Source: Brevundimonas sp.
Lineage (GTDB): Bacteria; Pseudomonadota; Alphaproteobacteria; Caulobacterales; Caulobacteraceae
DNA length: 5,549 nucleotides
Assembly: GCA_031119155.1 (NCBI GenBank)
Contig: JAVHYH010000162.1
Coordinates: 2,030 to 7,578 of the forward strand
Direction: 5' to 3'
Shown: one piece after another, positions 1 through 5,549 of the stretch
How positions within the stretch are numbered: the first letter of the stretch is position 1
How the letters are laid out: each line of letters begins with the position of its first letter
The notes under the pieces: model-generated
Databases searched by the model: none
The model's input: the letters and a program-made list of their open reading frames with translations, nothing else
Told to the model about the DNA's origin: nothing
Translations under genes and position numbers: made by a program

Positions 1-17
1 GGCATCTGACGACCAGA

Positions 18-203
18 TTACTCGCCGCATTCAGGTGGTGGCAGGGGATTTTCCGTGCCCCAGGAGGCGATCCAACGCATCATCGCCTCGTTGGTGATGA
101 AGTTCCCCGCGTCCATGTCCGCCATCCTGCGACGGAGCTCAGCCTCGTCCACGTCATCAAAGACGGCGGGCTGTTCCTGAAACTCGTGCGGCGGTTCGCT
201 CAT
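18..203 (-). CDS. Small antitoxin-like protein (possible type II toxin-antitoxin antitoxin)
   Basis: A 61-residue acidic protein. It has an N-terminal stretch rich in Glu, Pro and Asp, then a helical charged segment (about residues 18-30, DEAELRRRMADMDAG), then a segment with NEAMMRWIASWG (about 38-49) and a Pro-rich end (LPPPE). From memory, the pattern of an acidic helix, 'D.DAG....(N/H)E...RW..SWG' and 'LPPPE' resembles small alphaproteobacterial proteins annotated as CopG-like or RelB/ParD-like antitoxins; that match is not verified here. The ATG at 203 is chosen over an in-frame TTG at 248, because the extra 15 residues look unconserved and the TTG falls in a possible -35 region. No Shine-Dalgarno sequence precedes the ATG. 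The gene follows purD on the same strand after 72 bp. Its stop codon is 17 bases from the window edge, so a partner toxin, if any, would lie outside. The open frame is well supported; the function is tentative. Confidence 0.6.
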   Translation of the reverse strand: MSEPPHEFQEQPAVFDDVDEAELRRRMADMDAGNFITNEAMMRWIASWGTENPLPPPECGE

Positions 204-219
204 GCTCGCAACATGGCAC

Positions 220-248
220 GGATCAGCCTTCGCCGCATCCGTCTTCAA
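220..248 (-). promoter_or_regulatory. Weak candidate promoter for the antitoxin-like gene
   Basis: Reading the minus strand, TTGAAGA (248-242) is followed after 14 bases by GCTGATCC (227-220). These resemble the Caulobacter housekeeping consensus TTGACSS and GCTANAWC, matching about 5 of 7 and 4 of 7 informative positions. Transcription would begin near 213, about 10 bases before the ATG at 203. The match is weak and rests on position and consensus only. The gene could instead be read from purD transcripts. Confidence 0.22.
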
Positions 249-275
249 CCTGAGCGAGCAGCCCTCGCGCGCGCC

Positions 276-1550
276 CTATTCGCGATCCAGCGCCCGCCAG
301 GCGATGTCGGTGCGATAGAAGCCGCCCGGCCAGTCGATCTTGCGGATCGCGGCATAGGCACGCTCACGGGCCTCGGCGATATCGGCGCCGCGCGCACAGA
401 TATTCAGCACCCGGCCGCCCGCGGCGACCAGCTGGCCGTCGTCGCGACGCTTGGTGCCGGCGTGGAAGACCTGCACGTTCGGACCGAAATCCTGCTCGGC
501 GCCGCGGATGATCGAGCCCTCGACCGGACTGTCGGGATAGCCCTGCGCCGCCATGACCACGCAGATCACCGTCTCGGACAGGAACTCCGGCAGGGTCGCC
601 CGGCTCAGGTCGCCGCGCGCGCAGGCCAGCAGCATCGGCACGATGTCGCCGCCCAGCCGCATCATCAGCACCTGACACTCCGGATCGCCGAAGCGGGCGT
701 TAAACTCGACGACCTTGGGGCCGTCCTCCGTCGCCATCAGTCCGGCGTACAGCACGCCGCGATAGGGCATGCCCTCGGCGGCCATGCCCTCGATCACCGG
801 CTTGACCACCTTGTGCTCGGCGGCCTTGACCAGTTCCGGCGTGAAGACCGGGGCCGGCGAATAGCTGCCCATGCCCCCGGTGTTCGGACCCAGATCGCCG
901 TCATAGGCGCGCTTGTGGTCCTGCGCCCCGCCCAGAAGGACGTAGTTCTTCCCGTCGGACAGGGCGAACAGCGAGCCTTCCTCGCCGTCCATGAACTCCT
1001 CGATGACCACCCGGGCGCCGGCCTGACCGAAGCGGCCGCCCAGCATCCATTCGATCTCGTGCTCCGCCTCGCGCTTGGTGGGCGAGATGGCCACGCCCTT
1101 GCCCGCCGCCAGGCCATCGGCCTTGATGACATAGGGCGGTTTGAACACGCTCAGCGCCTGCCGCGCCTCATGCAGCCGCTCATAGACGCCGAAACCGGCC
1201 GTCGGAATCTCGTGCCGTTCCATGAAGGCCTTGGAGAAGGCCTTGGAGGTTTCCAGCTGCGCCGCCTTGGCCGTCGGGCCGAAGCAGGGAATGCCCGCAG
1301 CGGCCAGCCGGTCGGCCAGACCCTGCTCCAGCGCGCTCTCGGGACCGACCACGACCAGATCGGCCTTGATCTCCCGCGCCAGGGCCGCCAGCTGCTCGGC
1401 ATCCGTGGCCTTGATCGGGCGCAGCTCGCCCAGCTTCTCCATGCCCGGATTGCCCGGCGCGATGACGAGACGCTTCACAAGCGACGACTGCGCGATCTTC
1501 CACGCCAGGGCGTGCTCGCGCCCACCCGATCCAACCAGCAGGATATTCAT
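276..1550 (-). CDS. purD: Phosphoribosylamine--glycine ligase (GAR synthetase)
   Basis: PurD is a cytoplasmic ATP-grasp enzyme. It joins 5-phosphoribosylamine and glycine with ATP to give glycinamide ribonucleotide, the second step of de novo purine synthesis. The 424 residues match the usual family length. Visible landmarks in order: the N-terminal pre-ATP-grasp loop GSGGREHA (residues 7-14); VVGPE in the same domain; the ATP-binding segment VIKADGLAAGKGV (about 141-153); DHKRAYDGDLGPNTGGMG (about 211-228), a family hallmark; and the PurD signature RFGDPECQ (286-293), which carries metal and ATP contacts. No key motif is missing. The ATG at 1550 gives the canonical MNILLVGSGG start. No good Shine-Dalgarno sequence precedes it; AGGTG lies about 16 bases upstream, which is too far, while a promoter-like element sits just before the ATG. 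It lies 58 bp downstream of the lipoprotein gene on the same strand, but probably has its own promoter. Confidence 0.98.
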   Translation of the reverse strand: MNILLVGSGGREHALAWKIAQSSLVKRLVIAPGNPGMEKLGELRPIKATDAEQLAALAREIKADLVVVGPESALEQGLADRLAAAGIPCFGPTAKAAQLETSKAFSKAFMERHEIPTAGFGVYERLHEARQALSVFKPPYVIKADGLAAGKGVAISPTKREAEHEIEWMLGGRFGQAGARVVIEEFMDGEEGSLFALSDGKNYVLLGGAQDHKRAYDGDLGPNTGGMGSYSPAPVFTPELVKAAEHKVVKPVIEGMAAEGMPYRGVLYAGLMATEDGPKVVEFNARFGDPECQVLMMRLGGDIVPMLLACARGDLSRATLPEFLSETVICVVMAAQGYPDSPVEGSIIRGAEQDFGPNVQVFHAGTKRRDDGQLVAAGGRVLNICARGADIAEARERAYAAIRKIDWPGGFYRTDIAWRALDRE

Positions 1551-1557
1551 GCCATGC

Positions 1558-1585
1558 GAACTACCGCACCTGCGAAGGCGGTCAA
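1558..1585 (-). promoter_or_regulatory. Candidate purD promoter, positioned for a leaderless transcript
   Basis: On the minus strand TTGACCG (1585-1579) is followed after 13 bases by GGTAGTTC (1565-1558). The -35 part matches TTGACSS fully; the -10 part matches 5 of 7 informative positions of GCTANAWC. The 13-base spacing is inside the 10-14 range known for Caulobacter housekeeping promoters. Only 7 bases separate the -10 element from the purD ATG at 1550, so transcription would begin at or next to the start codon. This is the best promoter match in the window. It is an inference from consensus and spacing, with no experimental support. Confidence 0.5.
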
Positions 1586-1608
1586 GTCGTCAGCAGGGTT
1601 AAACGGTG

Positions 1609-2049
1609 TCAACCGGCAGGCGCGGGCGTCCATTCCGGCAGGGCCGCCAGCTGCGCCGCGCCCAAATCCGTCGTCACATCCGTGAACTTGCCGTCGTCAT
1701 GGGCGATGCCGCGCACCTGATCCATCGGCAGGGCCACCTTGCGGTCGCCCGGCCCTTCTAGCTCGATCACCACATGCGTCAGGGCGCCGTTGGCGTCGAG
1801 CACCAGGGTGTCGACATCGCCCAGATCGGTATAGTTGGCCGACACCAGATCGGCGTCTCCAAGCTCCTGACGGGTCATGCCGAAGGCCAGGGCGGCGGTC
1901 GCCTGCGCGGTCTCGGCCTGCGCCTCGGTCACCGGCGCGGGCGCGGCGCCGGGCGCGGGCGCCTGCACCACGTCGTCGGTCGTGTCGGAACAGGCGGCGA
2001 CGGCCAGCAGGCTGACGGCGGCGGCGCTCAGAAGGGCGGTGCGGATCAT
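1609..2049 (-). CDS. PRC-barrel-like lipoprotein
   Basis: A 146-residue predicted lipoprotein. Residues 1-19 form a signal peptide with one Arg and a hydrophobic core, ending in the lipobox VAAC with the lipidated Cys at position 20. Ser at +2 is not the Asp retention signal, so the outer membrane is the likely destination. Residues 21 to about 52 are a linker rich in Ala, Pro, Thr and Gln. The rest resembles a PRC-barrel domain: a 'DLGDVDTLVLDANGALTHVV' strand pair, then KVALPMDQV, and the ending AQLAALPEW, which echoes the 'L..LPEY' close of many PRC-barrel proteins. Such domains are small beta-barrels of varied, mostly undefined roles; the ligand here is unknown. AAGGAG lies 7 bases before the ATG, which fixes the start. 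The gene lies 15 bp behind the 52-residue membrane protein gene and 58 bp ahead of purD. Lipoprotein call strong; PRC-barrel call moderate. Confidence 0.88.
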   Translation of the reverse strand: MIRTALLSAAAVSLLAVAACSDTTDDVVQAPAPGAAPAPVTEAQAETAQATAALAFGMTRQELGDADLVSANYTDLGDVDTLVLDANGALTHVVIELEGPGDRKVALPMDQVRGIAHDDGKFTDVTTDLGAAQLAALPEWTPAPAG

Positions 2050-2056
2050 GTCGAAG

Positions 2057-2062
2057 CTCCTT
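2057..2062 (-). promoter_or_regulatory. Ribosome binding site of the lipoprotein gene
   Basis: AAGGAG on the minus strand, 7 bases before the ATG at 2049. It is the only near-perfect Shine-Dalgarno sequence before any gene in this window. It starts 2 bases after the TGA of the upstream membrane protein gene, an arrangement expected of a downstream gene on a shared transcript, where ribosomes finishing the first gene can restart on the second. Confidence 0.85.
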
Positions 2063-2064
2063 GA

Positions 2065-2223
2065 TCAGATCAGGGCGAAAACGGCGTAGGCGACGACGCC
2101 CAGCATCACGATGCCGCCGATGACCAGCCACAGGCTGGTCTCGGGCGAACCCGTCCGGCGACGCAGTCCCCTTTCGCGGGGATCCTGATCGGCGGGGTCG
2201 GTATCGGGCGGGTCGGCGGCCAT
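2065..2223 (-). CDS. Small single-span membrane protein, function unknown
   Basis: A 52-residue protein that I do not recognise. Residues 1-20 are hydrophilic and rich in Asp and Pro. An RRR cluster at 21-23 precedes one hydrophobic helix from about Leu31 to Ile52 that runs to the C-terminus. By the positive-inside rule the N-terminus should be cytoplasmic and the C-terminus should end in or just outside the inner membrane. There is no signal-peptide cleavage site or Cys. The ATG at 2223 is preferred; the frame is open upstream to a TTG at 2274 and a GTG at 2241, and none of these starts has a well-spaced Shine-Dalgarno sequence, so the start is uncertain. The stop is 15 bp before the lipoprotein ATG, with the lipoprotein ribosome binding site in the gap, so the two are very probably co-transcribed. 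The span and the coupling support a real gene. Confidence 0.7.
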   Translation of the reverse strand: MAADPPDTDPADQDPRERGLRRRTGSPETSLWLVIGGIVMLGVVAYAVFALI

Positions 2224-2280
2224 GATCAGCAAACGGCCCACACCTGAACGCTGTTCCCTTCTCTTCAAAGCCAAGCTTCA

Positions 2281-2301
2281 CCCTGTCGCTGCCCGACAAG
2301 G
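2281..2301. promoter_or_regulatory. Imperfect inverted repeat in the divergent control region, candidate operator
   Basis: Two arms, TGTCG (2284-2288) and CGACA (2294-2298), are exact reverse complements around a 5-base centre. Allowing one mismatch the pairing extends outward to 2281 and 2301, giving 7 of 8 matched pairs. The repeat lies between the start codons of the divergent membrane protein gene and the TonB-dependent receptor gene. It covers the candidate -35 region of the receptor promoter. A dimeric repressor or activator bound here could affect both directions. Short repeats occur by chance in GC-rich DNA, so this is a lead and not an established site. Confidence 0.35.
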
Positions 2302-2312
2302 GGGCCTAAACC
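2283..2312 (+). promoter_or_regulatory. Candidate promoter of the TonB-dependent receptor gene
   Basis: CTGTCGC (2283-2289) and CCTAAACC (2305-2312) resemble the Caulobacter housekeeping -35 (TTGACSS) and -10 (GCTANAWC) elements, each matching 5 of 7 informative positions. The 15-base gap is one more than the usual range. The -10 element ends 8 bases before the ATG at 2321, so the transcript would have almost no leader, which fits the absence of a well-spaced Shine-Dalgarno sequence. The -35 part lies inside the inverted repeat. Confidence 0.38.
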
Positions 2313-2320
2313 GCCCGACC

Positions 2321-4960
2321 ATGTTCGAGTCTCCCCGCACCGACCGTCGCCTCACTCTCCTCGCCGGAGCCGCCCTCTGCGCCCTCTCCGGCGCCGCCCA
2401 CGCCCAGACCGCGCCGCAGGCCGCCGCTCTGGATGAGGTCGTCGTCACCGGCTCACGCCTGTCCGGCGCCCACCGGCTGGCCCCTGTCGAGGTCATCGAC
2501 CGCACAGATCTGGACGCCGCCGCTGTCACCGACCCGGCGCGGATGTTGCAACTGTTCACCGCAAACTCCGGCTCCGAAGCCCAGGTCGATCAGCTGAACC
2601 AGCCCCAGAGCTCGGGCACGGCCCAGTTCAACCTGCGCAATCTCGGCCTCGGCTCGACCCTGGTGCTCGTAGATGGCCTGCGCTGGACCTCCAGCGCTGC
2701 GGTCGCCACCGACGGCTCTGGCTATGTGGACATCAACAGCCTCGTCCCCCTGATCGCGCTGGAGCGGGTCGAGGCGTTCAAGGACGGCGCCTCGGCGGTC
2801 TATGGCTCTGACGCCGTGGCCGGGGTGGTCAATTTCGTCACCCGCTCGGGCGTGGACCGTCCCGAGCTGCGCGCCCGCTACGGCGTGATGGACGGCGCCG
2901 AGGACAGCCTGATCGAAGCCATTGGCGGAGCCACCGTCCTGGGCGGCGACCTGACGCTGGCGGGCTCCTACGCCCACCGCTCGGCGCTCGGCTCTGACGA
3001 GCGCGACTTCACCCAGGCCGAGCGCCATGGCCGCGCGGGCTGGACCGCCGTGACCAGCTACGGCCAGCCGGGCTCTTACTTCCGCCCGAGCACGAACGGC
3101 TACGCCCCGGACCCGGACTGCACCAATCCGGCCTTCACCCAGGCTTTCCGCAACAGCCCGTCGGACGCCTTCTGCCGCCTCGACTATTCGGACTTCTTCG
3201 ACCTCGCGCCGGAAGAGACCCGCACCCAGCTGTTCGCCGACTGGCGCCGCCCCGTCGGCGCCGTCGAGGTCCGGCTGCAGGCGGCATGGTCGGGGACCGA
3301 GACCGTCGCCCGCCAGAGCCCCTCCCTGCCCATCCTCGCCCGCGCCCTGACCGTGCCGGCCAACCACCCGGACAATCCCTTCGGCGAGGCCGTCCTGTTC
3401 CGCGGTCGCGCGCTCGGCGCCGAGGCGGGCGCTTCCGAGGCCATCTTCAACTACGAGACCTGGCGCCTGTCTGGCGGACTGTCGGGACAGTTCGCCAACG
3501 GCTGGGACTGGGACGCCTCCGTCACCTCCAGCCGCCAGCACATCGCCTACGACAAGCCGGACAGCATCGGCACGGCCCTGCAGAACGCGCTCAACGGTCT
3601 GGGCGGCGCGGGCTGCAATCCGGCCACGGGGGCGCCGGGCGTTGGCCCCTGCCAGTGGTTCAACCCGTTCGGCAGCGCCTTCCTCGGAACCGGCACGGCC
3701 AACAGCCCCGAACTGATCGCCAGCCTGACCGGCTCGACCGGCCTGCGCGGCGCCGCCACCCTGACCACCGTCGATGTCCAGACGAACGGCCGCGCCTTCG
3801 ACTGGGACGGCGGCCGTCTCGATCTGGCCGTCGGCGCCCAGTACCGCCGCAGCGGCCTGCGGCATGACTGGAGCGATCTGGTCAACGCAGGCGAACTGCT
3901 GACCGCCGGCTATTCCCCGGACTTCGACGGCGCGCAGGAGGTCTTCGCCGCCTTCGCCGAGGCCCGCCTGAAGCTGGGCGACCGCATCGAGGCCCAGCTG
4001 GCCCTGCGTGAGGAGGTCTATGACGGCGGTGCCGACGCTCTCAGCCCGCGCGTCGCCGTGCGCTGGGACGCCACCGATACCCTGGCCCTTCGCGCCTCCT
4101 GGGGTCAGGGCTTCCGCGCCCCCTCGGTCTTCACCCTGTCCGGCGCACAGGCGTCGCAGCCGTCCGTCTTCGACCGGGGCGCCTTCGTCTTCGTCAACAC
4201 CCTGACCACCGGCGATCCCGACCTGAAGCCCGAAAAGTCCGAGACCCTGACCCTCGGCGCGATCTGGACGCCCCTGCCCGGCTTCCGCCTCGGCCTCGAC
4301 GCCTGGCGGATCGACTACACCGACCTGATCGTGAAGGAGTCGGCCCAGGCCATCATCGATCGCGCGACGGCCGACGATCTGGCGGGCCTGACCGGCACCC
4401 CGGCCCAGCAGCGCGTCACCCGCGCGGGCAACGGCGCCCTGACCTTCGTGGACCTGCGCTTCATCAACGCCTCCTCCATCGAGACGCAGGGGCTGGACCT
4501 GTCGGCCCGCTACGACCGCGACCTGTTCGGCGGCGTCCTCTCGACCGCCGCGACCTGGACGTATGTCGACACCTACGACATCCGCCTGACGCCCGGCGCG
4601 GCGGCGACCTCGGGCGTCGGCTCGACCAATCTGAACACCCTCGCCCGCTCCCTGCCGCAGGATCGCGGCGAGTTCAGCCTCGGCTGGAGCGGCCCGACGG
4701 ACACCGTCACCCTGCTGGCCCACTACACCAGCGGCTATACCAACGACCGCAGCGGCATCACCGACGCGACCATCGACAGCTGGACCACGGTGGACCTGCA
4801 CTACATCCGCGCCGTCAGCCCGTCGCTGGACCTGTCGCTGGGCGTGGTGAACCTCGCCGATTCCGATCCGCCGCTGGCCCAGTTCGCCCTCGGCTATGAT
4901 CCCGTCGTCGCCGATCCACGCGGACGCATCGTCACCCTCGGCCTGACGAAGCGGTTCTGA
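2321..4960 (+). CDS. TonB-dependent outer-membrane receptor, substrate unknown
   Basis: An 879-residue outer-membrane active transporter of the iron-complex receptor type, energised by TonB-ExbB-ExbD. Residues 1-28 are a Sec signal peptide with charged start, hydrophobic core and the cleavage site AHA before Gln29. The segment LDEVVVTGSR (37-46) is the usual TonB-box region and plug start. The plug follows, with APVEVIDRTDL, NLRNLG (104-109), LVLVDGLR and KDGASAVYGSDAVAGVVN (about 154-171). The remainder is the beta-barrel, with GFRAPSVF, the LKPEKSETLTLG motif and a final RIVTLGLTKRF whose terminal Phe is the BAM recognition signal. The length is normal. The mature protein has only four Cys, at 267/285 and 432/444. 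The ATG at 2321 is chosen because it begins the signal peptide; the frame is open to an ATG at 2222, but that would add 33 residues ahead of the signal. No siderophore, vitamin or sugar genes nearby reveal the substrate. Confidence 0.96.
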   Translation: MFESPRTDRRLTLLAGAALCALSGAAHAQTAPQAAALDEVVVTGSRLSGAHRLAPVEVIDRTDLDAAAVTDPARMLQLFTANSGSEAQVDQLNQPQSSGTAQFNLRNLGLGSTLVLVDGLRWTSSAAVATDGSGYVDINSLVPLIALERVEAFKDGASAVYGSDAVAGVVNFVTRSGVDRPELRARYGVMDGAEDSLIEAIGGATVLGGDLTLAGSYAHRSALGSDERDFTQAERHGRAGWTAVTSYGQPGSYFRPSTNGYAPDPDCTNPAFTQAFRNSPSDAFCRLDYSDFFDLAPEETRTQLFADWRRPVGAVEVRLQAAWSGTETVARQSPSLPILARALTVPANHPDNPFGEAVLFRGRALGAEAGASEAIFNYETWRLSGGLSGQFANGWDWDASVTSSRQHIAYDKPDSIGTALQNALNGLGGAGCNPATGAPGVGPCQWFNPFGSAFLGTGTANSPELIASLTGSTGLRGAATLTTVDVQTNGRAFDWDGGRLDLAVGAQYRRSGLRHDWSDLVNAGELLTAGYSPDFDGAQEVFAAFAEARLKLGDRIEAQLALREEVYDGGADALSPRVAVRWDATDTLALRASWGQGFRAPSVFTLSGAQASQPSVFDRGAFVFVNTLTTGDPDLKPEKSETLTLGAIWTPLPGFRLGLDAWRIDYTDLIVKESAQAIIDRATADDLAGLTGTPAQQRVTRAGNGALTFVDLRFINASSIETQGLDLSARYDRDLFGGVLSTAATWTYVDTYDIRLTPGAAATSGVGSTNLNTLARSLPQDRGEFSLGWSGPTDTVTLLAHYTSGYTNDRSGITDATIDSWTTVDLHYIRAVSPSLDLSLGVVNLADSDPPLAQFALGYDPVVADPRGRIVTLGLTKRF

Positions 4961-4982
4961 GTTTCGCGGCGCACCCGACCTC

Positions 4983-4990
4983 GCTAACCT
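4983..4990 (+). promoter_or_regulatory. Possible -10 element for xseA
   Basis: GCTAACCT matches the first four fixed bases of the Caulobacter -10 consensus GCTANAWC but not the rest. It ends 6 bases before the xseA ATG at 4997, the same relative position as the candidates before purD and the receptor gene. No convincing -35 element lies upstream, where the receptor stop codon falls. xseA might also be read through from the receptor gene, since I see no terminator hairpin in the 36-bp gap. Confidence 0.3.
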
Positions 4991-4996
4991 GACCGC

Positions 4997-5549
4997 ATGA
5001 CCGACGACTACGTCTTCGAAGGCCCGGCGGACGAACCGCCCGCGCCGCGCGACAACAATCCGCCGCTGTCGATCTCCGAGCTGTCCTTCTCCCTGAAGCG
5101 CACGCTTGAGGATCGCTTCGGCCATGTCCGGCTGCGCGGCGAAATTTCCAAGGTGAACCACCACGCCTCGGGCCACGTCTATCTGACGCTAAAGGACGAC
5201 AAGTCGGCCATCGACGGCGTGGTCTGGAAGGGCGTCGTGCGCGGTCTCGGCGTCCGGCCCGAGTCGGGGCTCGAGGTCATCGTCACCGGCAAGATCACCA
5301 GCTACCCGGCCCGGTCGTCGTACCAGATCGTCATCGAGAGCATGGAGGCCGCCGGCGCCGGCGCCCTGCTGGCCCAGCTGGAGCGGCTCAAGACGAAGCT
5401 GGCGGGCGAGGGCTTGTTCGACGGCGCGCGCAAGAAGCCCATCCCCACCTTCCCGACCACCATCGGGGTCATCACCAGCCCGACCGGCGCCGTCATCCGC
5501 GACATCCTGCACCGCATCGCCGAGCGCTGGCCCTGCCGGGTCATCGTCT
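4997..5549 (+). CDS. xseA: Exodeoxyribonuclease VII large subunit (5' part, cut by window edge)
   Basis: The first 184 residues are present; the frame is open to the window edge with no stop. XseA is the catalytic subunit of exonuclease VII, which with several copies of the small XseB subunit degrades single-stranded DNA to oligonucleotides in repair and recombination. Residues 1-22 are an acidic, Pro-rich extension. An N-terminal OB-fold DNA-binding domain follows (about 24-118), with LSISELS, the RGEISKVNHHASGHVYLTLK stretch (from 47) and YQIVIESMEAAG. The start of the catalytic domain is seen in LAGEGLFD, RKKPIP and the signature GVITSPTGAVIRDI (157-170). Motif order and spacing agree with E. 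coli XseA as I recall it. The ATG at 4997 has no Shine-Dalgarno sequence but fits a leaderless start; it lies 36 bp after the receptor stop codon. Most of the catalytic domain and the C-terminal coiled coil that binds XseB lie outside. Confidence 0.97.
   Translation, partial: MTDDYVFEGPADEPPAPRDNNPPLSISELSFSLKRTLEDRFGHVRLRGEISKVNHHASGHVYLTLKDDKSAIDGVVWKGVVRGLGVRPESGLEVIVTGKITSYPARSSYQIVIESMEAAGAGALLAQLERLKTKLAGEGLFDGARKKPIPTFPTTIGVITSPTGAVIRDILHRIAERWPCRVIV

Noticed and set aside
254..268. Hairpin after purD: GCGAG, 5-base loop, CTCGC
   Set aside because: The stem is only 5 bp and no T-run follows on the minus strand, so it is not a credible intrinsic terminator. Such stems are common in GC-rich DNA.
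186..1685. A 499-residue open frame on the plus strand, antisense to purD
   Set aside because: The product is rich in Arg, His, Ala and Leu with no domain, and lies over the clear purD gene. It is a composition artefact.
2224..2274. TTG at 2274 as the start of the small membrane protein (69 residues)
   Set aside because: It would add a basic, unstructured N-terminus and use a rarer start codon. The ATG at 2223 is simpler, though none of the candidate starts has a clear ribosome binding site, so this stays open.
2222..2320. Upstream ATG at 2222 as the receptor start, adding 33 residues
   Set aside because: The extension would put a polar stretch before a complete signal peptide and would cover the divergent promoter region. 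The ATG at 2321 gives a normal Sec signal.
2453..5176. A 907-residue open frame on the minus strand, antisense to the receptor gene and the start of xseA
   Set aside because: It mirrors two well-supported coding regions. Its product is a low-complexity run of Ala, Gly, Arg, Val and Asp with no recognisable domain. Long antisense frames are expected where GC-rich third positions suppress stop codons.
1..5549. Search by eye for tRNA or rRNA genes, CRISPR arrays, insertion sequence ends, attachment sites and a purine riboswitch
   Set aside because: Nothing convincing was seen on either strand. Coding density leaves only short gaps of 15 to 97 bp between genes.

Overview
The window looks like chromosomal DNA of a high-GC alphaproteobacterium, most probably Caulobacterales and perhaps Brevundimonas. 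The basis is very GC-rich coding with G/C at third positions, typical alphaproteobacterial PurD and XseA sequences, a large TonB-dependent receptor, and several genes with no Shine-Dalgarno sequence but a Caulobacter-type -10 element close to the start codon. The genus is an inference from memory of these families; no search was run.

Layout, left to right. A small minus-strand gene (18-203) encodes a 61-residue antitoxin-like protein that runs towards the left edge. Next is purD (276-1550, minus), the second enzyme of de novo purine synthesis. Upstream of purD and on the same strand are a PRC-barrel-like lipoprotein (1609-2049) and a 52-residue single-span membrane protein (2065-2223), only 15 bp apart and apparently translated as a pair. 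A divergent control region of about 97 bp (2224-2320) follows; it contains an imperfect inverted repeat. On the plus strand lie an 879-residue TonB-dependent outer-membrane receptor (2321-4960) and then the 5' part of xseA, the exonuclease VII large subunit (4997 to the right edge).

How the genes relate. purD and xseA are housekeeping genes that, as I recall, are often close and divergent in Alphaproteobacteria. Here three envelope genes lie between them: the receptor on one strand, and the membrane peptide plus lipoprotein on the other. The receptor substrate cannot be read from the sequence and no regulator is present. Coding density is high, and no stretch over 300 bases lacks a gene. I saw no RNA gene, CRISPR array, insertion sequence or convincing intrinsic terminator. 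I found no clearly new system. The best leads are the divergent operator-like repeat, the membrane peptide/lipoprotein pair, and the consistent leaderless-type gene starts.
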